This document shows, piece after piece, positions 47,301 through 59,300 of a DNA stretch of 64,000 bases; within the stretch, counting starts at the first letter, position 1, and each line of letters starts with the position of its first letter. The stretch covers positions 1,145,798-1,209,797 of the forward strand of contig NW_019091490.1 of the NCBI RefSeq assembly GCF_001949145.1, in the 5' to 3' direction. The translations under genes and the position numbers were made by a program. The stretch is from Acanthaster planci (taxonomy: Eukaryota; Echinodermata; Asteroidea; Valvatida; Acanthasteridae). The notes beneath the pieces were generated by a model. The model made no database searches and was not told where the DNA came from. It saw only the letters and a list, made by a program, of their open reading frames with translations.

Positions 47301-50300
47301 AGGAGAGAGATTTTTGTGAAGAGCGCTTCAAATTCAGACGATGAACAAATACTTAACCCTAGCACTGTCCCGTACTGAATACTTCATGCAATATCAAATT
47401 TGCAGGGCAAGTGTAACTAGGGCTGGAATCACTACCCTGTCACAGGATGTTGGCGCACTTTACATTCTAAGAGGCATGATGTAATTTCCTTGACCTCTTA
47501 TTGGCTAGAATTTGTTTGTCGTCTGATCCCGGGTCAACTCTCCTTTGAGTACATGGAATGTGCACGGTTTGATTACAGCAACAATTTACTTGCAAAACTA
47601 TGCAAAGTCAATATATCTCATTAATCCCCCCAAAATTTTTGCAAAAGTGATTTGTCAAGTGCACTGATAGTTTTCAGTCTGAGAAGTAATTTTAAAATTA
47701 CATAATTCCTGTTCAGACAAAAATTTACGTCAAATTTAAAGGTACTGCCAGGCTTTTTATTTCAAATATGATGAAACACATTGCCTAAACAAGTCAAACA
47801 CATTTTGCTTCCCGGTAAAAGAGGGCACTGTTGGTAACTTCAACAAGCACTGGGTTTGCCCATGTTCGTCAGAGTTGAAAAATATCAATACTCAATATTA
47901 CCAGTTGTCAAGTATGTCTTAATTGTTTAGATTATGTGTTAATTTCATCCTACATGCTACAATATCTACCTGTGTGGGCAGTCCTCGCATATCTTCTGGT
48001 CTGAGAAGACCCCTTTGAATTTCGGCTTGAAGATCTCCTTCTGTTTGTTCTTCTGCGTAGGGTAAACAAGCAAGGAAAACATGGCAACCATTAACTTCTG
48101 GATTCCCTTTGAAGCATCTCCCCCCACCACTGTTTTGTAAGCTCAACAGGCTTTGATATAAGTTTTTTCTGAAATGAAAATTTACAATGTTGGAAAGTGT
48201 TCCATTTACCTTCACTATTTTTTCAATGAATTTATTTTTGTCAGTGAACTGACCCAACCTACATGTATGGTATTATTCTTGCAATCGTTTTGATGCCAAT
48301 TTGAAGACAATTAGAGTTGGCTGTTAACTTTTAGCAGTGATGCGCTCAATGACGTATTTGAAAGCAAGAATGTAACAACAAAACTTCTTTGTTGGAATGA
48401 ATTCAAACTCTCTAGAAACACTCACAATCGATACGACTTGAAGCTTTGCATGGTGAAGATAGACCAAAGAGAGGGCTTGCGGGAACAATTCGTGGACAGA
48501 TCTCTTCTGGAAGAGGTACGGTTTTGATAAGAACCGGTGAGTTTGAAGCAGCAGAACTTGACGACGTGCCGAATCACGCTCGCTGGTTCTCATCAAAACC
48601 ATACCTCTTCCATCCACACGGTGTTCCCACAAGCCCTCTCTTTTAAACTAAAAATGGATGTCTTTCTTCTACCAAGTTTCGTATCAACAAAAATGGGTCA
48701 CGGAGTCGTCGAGATTAAGGCAGGGGGGTGGGCTGCTTGGGACAAAATCCACTCCCCCAGACCTTGTTTCATAAACCACGCCCTTTAATAAGAGGATAAC
48801 ACACTGACCACCAATGATACATACACACGGCGCCCTCTTTGCAAAGCGAAAGGCATATGCACCTGTTTTAAGCACAATGCAAAAAAAGGATTGTTCTCCA
48901 ACGTGCCAGGAGTTTGTTTAAAAGACTGACAGCACTGCCGGTGCATTCTTACACTTCAAAACCTATTCAGTTCCCACGAGAATGTTCTTGTTGGGACAAA
49001 GTCTACTGCAACCATTATTACAAATGTCTTCTGGTCAACAGCCAACATGTTGCATAATAGACCCCTGTGAGCCTCGCTTTGTTTACATGTGCCTCTTCCT
49101 GTGGTCCTCCAAGGACTGTGGGCCCCCGCTGGCTCCATAGGAAAGTGAATATGTGTCCAAAGTCTGACAGCATCGGCACAGAAGCCTTTAGACTGTATTT
49201 ATGTGTCGGCCATCTTCAATTCAAAGTGAAGTTTAACTTTTAATTTTGGGAACTTGAGAGTAAAAAAAAAGCAACGAAATAAAAGATCGTGACAAATTCT
49301 TACCAGTTAACATTTAGAAGTTTAAAATTTGTCATTAACTTTATCTAAATGTTTTAAGCCACATTTACAAAAATAGAAAGTGAGGCTTAGAACTCAACAT
49401 ACTCTGGCACCCCCCCCCACCATTTAACAGATTACACTGAATATGATAGATCTAGGGAACAAGACCGAACGTGGCTTCCCCGTGAATAAGGTCTATTGGG
49501 AAATAGTGCTGACAAGATGGACCCTCTCCACCGACCTTGAGGTACTCCTCCATCTGGTCCGTCAGGTTGGTGAAGAACTCGAAGGCGTCCTGCTGCTCCC
49601 GGATGTTGACTGGCTGGCCCCAGAGCTTGAAGACGCGCCAGAACCGCTCCGGCTCATAGTACTGTAGCCGGCTCTCCAGCAGGTGGCCGAAGACCATCTG
49701 CATCTGGTAGAACACGCTGTCCTCCTCCAGGTCCAGGTTGCTGTCCTTGAGCAGGCCCTGTAACAGTGTCCAGATTTGAGATGGGAGGGGGTATTCACCA
49801 GGCTGGGGCACGTCGGATCCAGGACTATAGTTAACCATAGTTGGACTAACTCTGATTTAATGCAGGCTGGTCTGTGATACTGGGACCAGTCTAGTTGACT
49901 ATTCGCAACATGCCCACCGAGGTTGGTCGTGTCACTGGTTGCAGTAGCTGTTTTTAGTAGCACAGTGCCGAGAGGACCAGTTATAAGAAAAAATGGTCGA
50001 AAAACAGAAAATGTAAGCATATCACTAGTAAATGGTCATTTCGACCTTTCTCTTGCCCTTCCCACAGCCACTTTTTCTCCCGATAGTCCTAAATGACCGG
50101 ACAACAGTTGACTAGAGTCATCCGTACTTTAAGTTCATTGCACATGCACTAGGCGACTTATAGACCAACTACTGGTCCTTGATCAAATTGTCCTCTGGCT
50201 GGGCCATGTAATACGGCAAATTATCCAGTGCGAGTTTACATCAGGCCTACTGTAGTTGTGATCACATCACTGTGTCCGAGAGTAGGCCTTAGATGTGGAT

Positions 50301-53300
50301 AAATCCGCCTTGAGCAGAAGCACCCCCTCATTGGTTGAACAGAGCCCTGGGGTTGGGCGTGTTTATGTTGGCGATAGTCACGTGATCCCAATGCATGCAT
50401 CTCATATTATTGTTCGTGAACCTGCCAAGTACAGTTCACGCCAAAGGAGACTCCCTTGCTGGGAAAATTGCACCCTCTCTTGGTCCTGCTGACGGTGGAT
50501 AACTATTCGGCATGAGTGAATATCATCCCGTCCAGAGCAGTCAAATCCCAGAGCAGTGGAAAATGTTCATTTGTAGTAAGAACAAAACAAACACGCCCAA
50601 GCCCACAGCTCAGTTCAACCAACAGAGAAGTAAACGCTCAAACACAAGACTATGGGGTTGGATGGGGCCAAACATGGGGTTAGGTTGGGCTATGCGGATT
50701 AGGTTTGGTGCTATTGTGCTGGGCTGAGCCGGATTTTGTGGAGGTGGACGGGGTGGGTCGGACTGAGATTGAGAGTGCGGTGGGTTTTGGATTGCGGACG
50801 GGTTTGGGACGGGATAGGGTGGAATGGATTGGAAATGGGCATGGGGTGTTGCGGGTTGGTTTAGGTTCAGCTGGGATAAGGCTAAGTGGCATGTGCTCCA
50901 AACCTTCAAGTTGGGCCAAGGTGACAATTGTCGGTGAGGACAATCAACTGACAAACGGTCTGAGTGAGAGTACCTCTCTGACGCCTGGTGTCATGTACAG
51001 CTGCTGTATAACGGAGTTCATGTAACACGTCGCCCCACCGTTCTTCAGACCCACGTAGTTGCTGGGTGATCGACCCTCGACAGGAGGAAGGTACTACAAA
51101 CCAGAAACACCAACACAAATCTCTGAGCCTGGTTCAGTATTAATCTGTTCTCCCTAAACATTCTTGCGACGCTCACTCTCGAATCCAACCAAAAAAAATT
51201 CTCCACAATCCGAGAAAACCATGTTTCATATTTTCGGTTCAGACTGTCAATGGCTATCGGAGCAGATTTAAAAGTTAAAGTGACTGGGCTCAACCTTCCT
51301 CAATCCCACAAATTTTCCAAAATCTCCGGATAGATTTTGAAGGATCAAGGACGGTTACACTCCTGGCTGGAGAGAGACAAAAGTCACACAACGGGGGTAA
51401 AGTGACTTGCCCAAGGTCACAACATGTGACCGGTGGCTGGATTCGAACCCCGGACCCTCTGTTTGGGTGTTACGAGCCCTGACCACCAGGCCACAGGTCT
51501 CCAGTGTGGTTTTGGCATTTGCAACCCTGTGGGTGCAAACCACTAAGACCCACACTTAACGTCAGCCGAGCCTACGTCCATTCTCGTCGGGAAACTCACG
51601 TCCCACTCTTTGGCGATGGCTGGATCCTGCTGGTGGTGCATGGCGATGAGCTGGCAGCTGACCAGCTGGAGATTCTCCGGACAGTCCTCGCACAGCACGA
51701 GCAAGAGGTCGAAGGCCGCCACGCGACTTTCTCTTCCCGAGATCCTGAAAGAAAGAAAAGTATCGCACAACACCGATGGGCATGAAACACTGTTCAATCT
51801 GATAACGGAAAAAAACCAAAATCTGAAATAGACGCTGCTAATTCCAACAGAAGGAAATAAATAGATCATGCGAAGGACTACAAAAAACTGCAAGACACAA
51901 GGGAGCGTCTGTTGAAGCATTAAGTTATTCCAAATAGCATTTTGCAATAGGGCTACCAACTGATGACATCACACTTTGTCTACAGGTGCATATTCCTATG
52001 GAGCCAGCGAGGGCCCATAGTCCACTCAGCACCACAGGAAAGCAAAGTGTGGCGCCATTAGTACGCAGGTCTAGTTTGAACTGAAATGGAAAGGTAAAAT
52101 GGCACCTTGTACACAAAGATTGATTCAAGCGCTGTAAAAAAAAAGTTTCACGTTTGTGCCATGAAAAAGAACAATTTCATAACAGAGCCGACCGAATTTC
52201 CCATTCCACTTGGCTTCACTTTGGGAAATACAGTCATCTCTCGTTAAATAACAAAGTTGCAGGGATCAGAAAAATTACCGTCATAACCAGGACTTTGTAA
52301 TAAAATGTGTGGAAAAACAAAGACAAACATACTTAAAGAACTTCGGCTTCTCCGAATCAGCACTTCATTAACGGCACTTTGTTACAGCGGTATTTTTTAT
52401 ATCGAAAGTCAACTACAGACAAACTATTCTGACCAGTTCACTCGTAGCCATTAGTAGTTTAACAGCATCTTACTTGGGACTATGCTCCGCTTGAGGGTTC
52501 AGCTTGTCGGGATTGCTGGAACTATCAAGGATTAGCCTGGATGCAGGGAACAGGAACTCATTCAACAGCTTGTCCAGCAGCTGCTTCCCTGATATCCCCC
52601 GGGGGGAGGGGCAAAAAGAGGACAATCGTCACGTGAATCCTCTGAACAGATTACTGTGTGTGAACCAACCCAGCAGAACGATCTGCAAGTTGCCAGGGCT
52701 ATCTAATTTTTTTGAGTTTCACACCCAACAAACATTCACTATGAAAACTCATCGGTGACTATCTTAATCCACATGGTAAACACGTGACACACATATTCAT
52801 CAGTGTTGTAGTCGAGACCATCACAAGACCATTTGAAAGACCAGCCACAAGACAAGACACAAGACCAGGCACAAGGCCAGCCACAAGACAAGACCCAAGA
52901 CCAGGCACATGACCAGACACAAGACCAGCCACAAGACCAGACCCAAGACCATGCACAAGACCAGACACAAGACCATGTTGAGATTTGGGAAAACAAAAGA
53001 ATACAGGAGCAAATCGAGACAGTCAATTCAGAAAAAAATGCTGTTCCAAAAAATGACAAGATCCAATTCTTGTTTCCTTAAATTTCATTCGCTGTCAATG
53101 CGACTGCACTCTGCACCCAGGAATAACTGCAAAAATTAACTCGAAATGAAGTCAACCTTTGCAGAGTATAAATCATTCAGAACCAAAAAAAAGTGTCAGG
53201 AATCCTTGTATTTCTCTTTGTTCTGTTGTGACAATCTATTTTTTTCAAGGGGGGGAACAAGAGGGCGGAGTTACCGATTTTCTTCTTGTCCACCCCTTCG

Positions 53301-56300
53301 CACGTCAGCAACGTCTTGGCCAGCTGCAGGTGGCCGGCGATGATGATGTTGTCCGTCTGCAGGAAGCTGGACTCCTCCGAGTCGCAGGGCTCAAAGTTGT
53401 TGAGCCAGTCAATCTCGTCTGTGATCATGGACGTAGGGTTGATGTCCAGAAAGCGCTGGTCATCAACTGCAGGACCAAAACGTAAAGGCTTCTTTCACAT
53501 TTTGAATCGATACTTCACGGTGTTACACATTACCAAGACAAATCATACACTGCTGTCAAATTCAAGTTCCAGCGAAATATTTAAGCAGAGTAACACTGCA
53601 CCATTTGGAACAAAAATGGTCCATGCTACATTACATTAACCAATTTCAAGTTTGGCCTACCTGTTAATTGTTCTAGAAGTCGACACCTCAGCTCAAAGTA
53701 CTGTGAACATTGCATAATTATCCTGTAAGACGAAAAAAAAAATTTCGAAAATGCGGTACACCATAAACATGCAAGAAATTAGTAGCTCCTTATGTTAAGA
53801 TGTACCAGAGTATCTGTAAGGAATACATGACATGCTAACAAATTTTGAGAACTAATATTTGTTCACCAAGGTAAACAGTGGAAAATTACAAATCGATCTC
53901 AGTGCAACTACATGTATCGTTTCTAGCTACATTTTAATGAAAAATACTTCCACGACAGACGGAGTGCTTACAATTCAGTGTTTAGAAGTGACAATATTGT
54001 CAACTTACAAATGCACTATTCTCGACTATAGCATGAGGCAGAACAGCTGCCTTGATATTTGTCAGCAATGGGTCAAGCATACCTTTGGTTTGTTCCCCTG
54101 ACGAGACAGCTCGACGTCCAGAGTGGCACGGGTACGCTCAGTAAAACCTGCAATGTAACCCAACACTAAAGCTGTACACTCGCAATGTGTTTCTGGTTTA
54201 GTTTCTTGAAACACGAGACAAGAACTTTCGGTCCAAGGTGCTTTGGGGGGCGAATGTAGCCTGGAAATCTTTCCTCCAACCGACTGCTGTTGTAGCGCAC
54301 AATACTCATGAGTGCACATCTGTGTCTTTTGACATTACACTTGAGCAACAAAGTGTGGCCGTTCACATGCAAGACAACATTTACAGGAAGCTAAGAGAGA
54401 GGCTGGTCCCCTCTGAGGCAAATGCTTTGTGACATTGCGAATCCCTTCGACTGCTAATGTCATGTTGATGTGTGCATCAATTGTTTCCATGCCCACCCCC
54501 CCAAGCTGGCCCACTAAAGATGAGGGGGCTGTGACTTCTGAAGTGACTCGATCCCCTCCCCGGGGGCAACATTAAATTGCCAATCTGCAACATACACAGC
54601 GGACACATAAGACTGACTGCCTTTCCATATGGCATGCCAACACTAACAAAGTGTTCATGAGCAACTCTATACCCACCCTGGGGCTTGAAAAATACAACCA
54701 ATCCCTTCCCCTGGGGCAAAATTTACGTCAACTCCACATACACGGCTGGGGCACTCAACACCACTTCAATATTCCAGAGGCAAAAAATTTGTAAGGGACC
54801 AAATTCTTCACCCTGGAGCTTGGCAAGACGTGAAAAAAACCCTTAAAAAAAGACCTTGGGCAGCAACGGGAAAGAGGGGGACATGGCAGCTGATAGTCAC
54901 CTGTAGCAGGAAGTGCCTGGGGTGGAGCGTGCGTATACTCTCCGGGTTAACCCCGGTCTCGCTGAGCGTGTGGAACTGCTCCATGGCGGCTGTGCGCACC
55001 TCGCTGTGGGGGCAGGCCAGGAGGATGTCGATGACAAAGTCGCTCATGGCCGGCATGTGGTAGAAAGACGCTGCGTGGGAAATGAAAACGGTTGATAGTC
55101 CTCGGCCTGAACTACTCGAATACTCTCGAGAGAAAAAGTTGCACGAGAGCTTCAAATCGGTACAAAAAACAGAAAAACTTGCGCGAGAGCTTCATTTCGG
55201 CACAAAAAAACAGAAAAACTTGCGCAAGAGCTTCAAATCGGCACAAAAAACAGAAAAATTTGCGCGAGAGCTTCAAATCGGCACAAAAAAACACAAAAAC
55301 TGATTAGCAACAGACTCGATGCAGTCAGTATTTGTCATGTTTGTACATTCCTTCTTTCCTCACTGATTGGACATGGTTTCTTTACAAAAATGGAAAGGCC
55401 ATTGGCCTGGATGCGATTTTGGTAGGCATCGTCCGAAATCACATCCACACCACCAAAATGCCATCGCCAGCCTGAATGTCATTTCCGGCAAAGTTGTCGT
55501 TTTTAGACGATGCCTGCCCAAATCACATTTTGTCTCCCATATCACAACCACCATCTCTCCATTTCGAGGGCAAATCCCACCCTACAGAGTCTGTGGCTTA
55601 CAAAGGTTGTGGCTCCTGAGTTGCAGGCAGGCCACCAGCAGCTCCAGGGCCTCCCGCGCTATCATGGCATCCTTGGTGGAGACGTGGGTCGCTAACAGAC
55701 AGACCCCGGCGTGGAGGCTCTGAACGTCGGCATCGCTGGACGAACTCCCTGCAGAACATCAACGAGGAACAAATGTGAAGGCACGGGGGGCGAGCCACGT
55801 CCAAATCTAATGGTCGAGGCTTGGAAATAACACACTGGTCTATGGTAGCCACTGGCTGGTTGCTGTAGTAATTTCCCACTCAACGTACTCGGTCAACATA
55901 GCCACAGCCATCGGTATTGAACACAACACCATCTGATTTTTTTTTATATACACTGAAACCTTTAATTCACAAGCTACAAGGGAAAATGATTCACAGAGGC
56001 TTCACGAGAAATAGATTCTTCTTTTCAGGGTCCCCACAGAAATATGAAAACAATTCCATGACTTTTCCAGGACTTTCCAGGACTAAAATAAAATAAATAA
56101 AATGAAACTTGTTTGGCATTATCAACCCGAAAACTGCCACTGATTTCAGTGACTTTCTTTTCTCTAACAGGATTCCAGGAAATGCTATTTTCCCCCCAAT
56201 TTTCCATGATTTTTCCATAAGTTTCCAGGACAACTTTATTCCATGATGTTCTATGACTGTGGGTACCCTGCTTACAAAGCTGGTTTTAAAGACTCAATAC

Positions 56301-59300
56301 GCTGCTGAAATTATTATTACCCCTGCTCATCGGGCCTGTAAATTTTAAGTGCAGACGGGGTGGAGAGAGGCAAGTGACCTGCCCCAGGTCTCAACATGTG
56401 TAACCAAGTTCTGGATTTCAACCCCTGACTTCATCGGATGACAAAAATCCAACAACAACAGCAAGTTTAATGGACTCGATGAGCGCCAGCGAGACGAGTT
56501 TGTACCTGTGCTACTGTGACGGCTCCGCCTGTTGACGCCCATGGCAAACCCACCCCCAGGGTTCTCCTTGATCTGGTGGGCGGAGCTGGCGAGGCGGAGT
56601 TGGCCGGCGGCTGCCGCCCAGCAGACTCGCATCAGGCAGCCAATCATGGACGAAAAGTCTGACGTGCTCATCGTCTGGGTGGGTGGAGAAGAGAAACATC
56701 CAGTTAGTTTTATGAGGATTCTTTTTTTTTTTTTCAAACCGAATGAAAATCCTTTGTTTTGTTACAAGTTGTGATACCATTGTGGACTTACAAAAAGGGA
56801 CCATGATTGGCATAATGGTTCTTTCCTCGCCTGTCACTTCTGCGGCCCGGGTTCAATTCCCATCTCACACAACACTGTGAGCACATACCTGTAGGACAAT
56901 AATGGCCTTCGATGTCCCCTCTCCATATGTGATGTCACCACAATGACACCATGAGGACATATTTGCAGGACCACAATAGTTTCTATATGCCCTCTTTGGT
57001 TGACAACGTCCCCACAATGATACTGTGAGGACATACCTGTATGACGGCAATGGCCTTGGAAGTCCCCTCTCGGTTGGCGACATCCCCGCTGGCCTCCACA
57101 CTGGACATCCGCTCCACCAGGCTCATCTTGCGCGGCGAGGTTCCATAACTGGAAGACAGGGCCCCCGTGGCACTGTCGGCTGAGAGGTTTGCCTGGCCCT
57201 CGGTCAGCGACAGGTCACTCTCCATTTCAGCCGTAGTGGTCTCACCACAAAGGAGAAACCTGCCATCCAAAATGCCCCAAAAACTCAAGATATGCAAAAT
57301 TCCAATTCTTCAAATCTCTTCCCCATTTGTCAACTCTACCATCCATTTCTTCTCAAATATCCTAACAGCCGACCTCACAATGATATATTGTTCCCACTTT
57401 TAGATATTTCTTTGTAAGAATGCCACTTCTTGAAAGCACGAGTGCTAAACTCCTAAGGCAGTTACTGGAAATCTCTAAAACAAATCAAATGCATTCAAGA
57501 TTCCCAGTAAGATGTCAAAGACAAGGTTCAATCCTGTGTCACACTTTCCATAAAGATTTTTGCCCTCTGATCAACACTTCTTAAAGATCCCCCACTTTCT
57601 GTAAAACAAACTTTTACAGCATCAGAAAGTACGTCATTTCCTAGACTACATCCATCAGCATGTGTTTAGATCGCTTCATACAGCATACACTCCTTCACGA
57701 CCTCCTCTACACCTTCTTAAGCATGTGCTCTGGCGACCAACCTGGCCAGGTGCAGGCAGATCATGTAGCAACCCCTCCGCGTCTCTTCGTCCAGGTCCTG
57801 GGGAATGGACTCCTTCTGCAGCACGCTGATCACAAGGCTCAGCCCGCCAGCACTGAGAAAGTTCTCCCGGAAGGTCTGGGCGCTGGCCTGCGTGGCCTTA
57901 TCCTCTTGGAGGGAGGGCACCAGGCGACTGCTCAGGACCTTTGGGAGGTCGACGGAGATGGGAAGGGAAGTATGGCAATACGGGTGATTCACAATAGCGC
58001 GCCACCAAGAGTTTGCAATGGGTTGGCCAATCACAACGTGCGAAATCTGTCGACCCTTTCCAAACGCGTGTTTAGTCTACAGATTTCGCGCACTGTGATT
58101 TTTGCCAACGCGTTGCAAACTCTTGGTGGCGCACTATTGTGAAACAGCCGTATCGAAAACACTATCATTGCAATAAAGATACTACCCCAGAATTAAATAT
58201 GTGTTTGGCCAGTCTTAAATGAAGACCCATGCATAACTACCGTTGAGCCGGAAAGTCAAGACAAGTTTTTAAAAATTCCAATTTCCAATGATTTCGTATT
58301 ACAATTTTCCTAAATTCTAAACACTGTCAACTTCGCAACCCCTATCCATTACTTCTTACTACAGAAAATGGTCCCATATTGGTGCTGGCCCAAGCGTGGA
58401 GCTGTTATTTTCATGCTGGGCTAACCCGCAATCCAGCACATCTAAAAAAAAAATTGAGACGGACCTACCTCAAGGTTATACAGTAGCCTGAACGCCGACA
58501 TGCTCTGAGAGTTGGTTTTAAAGAGGGATTCCAGGGTGGCTTTGGAGGTCTCCTTCGGGGAGTTGAGACTGTCGCCCCAATCTACAGAGGTCCCTTCTGT
58601 CTGTTGATAGAAAACAAAGAACCGTGGGCTAAACTGGTTGCCCTGAAAACACTCATTTCATTTAAATCCTGTGATTGGCACCAATGAGCAGGGCACCAAT
58701 TTCAAAAAGATATAATTTCCGGGGCATTTAGACTGGTACACATTATTTTTCTGCTGAGCAAATGTTATCAGGGCTTAGCGAGAATTATCCAATCTTACCT
58801 GCCTACAGATAGAATCGAGTGCTTCCTGGACTGTGGGATCGGTTGGGATAAGCATCAGCAAATTCCGCACTCTCTCTGTCAACCTGGAGCAACGACAAAC
58901 AAATCCTTGGAATATTCATGATGACAACGCCCCTTGGGAATGAGAATGCGTCGTTCTATAACAGGAACAACCAGGAAGTGGAGCAAGATTAATCTTGTTT
59001 CTGTGGACTGATTTCAGACTCCAAGTCAAGTTGGAGCATCATGCAACACCTGGGTGCACCAGCTGACAGGTGACAATGAAAAAGGAGCACGACAGCCGTG
59101 GCAGTCTGCATCCGATCGCTTGATCGGGGGGGCTCTACATCCCCCACAGTGGATCAGGTGAAAGATGACGATAATGAGGAATACAATTTCTCCACATTCA
59201 GCAAATCAATTCAAGCATGACAGTTGACTAACCGAAAAGTTGACGGCATCAGGTTGGCCTCGGGCTGCTGCTTAGAAATCCAATTTCTTTCCACCAAAAC

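Noticed and set aside
48324-48646. Open frames on both strands near 48.5 kb
   Set aside because: They are explained by the two inverse arms of the 179-bp foldback element.
52739-53081. Repetitive open frames on both strands (GLVxGL-type and QDQPQD-type)
   Set aside because: They translate the CAAGACCAG tandem array; open frames there follow from the repeat unit length, not selection.
55082-55307. Repeat-coded basic open frames
   Set aside because: They are entirely within the 40/41-bp minisatellite.
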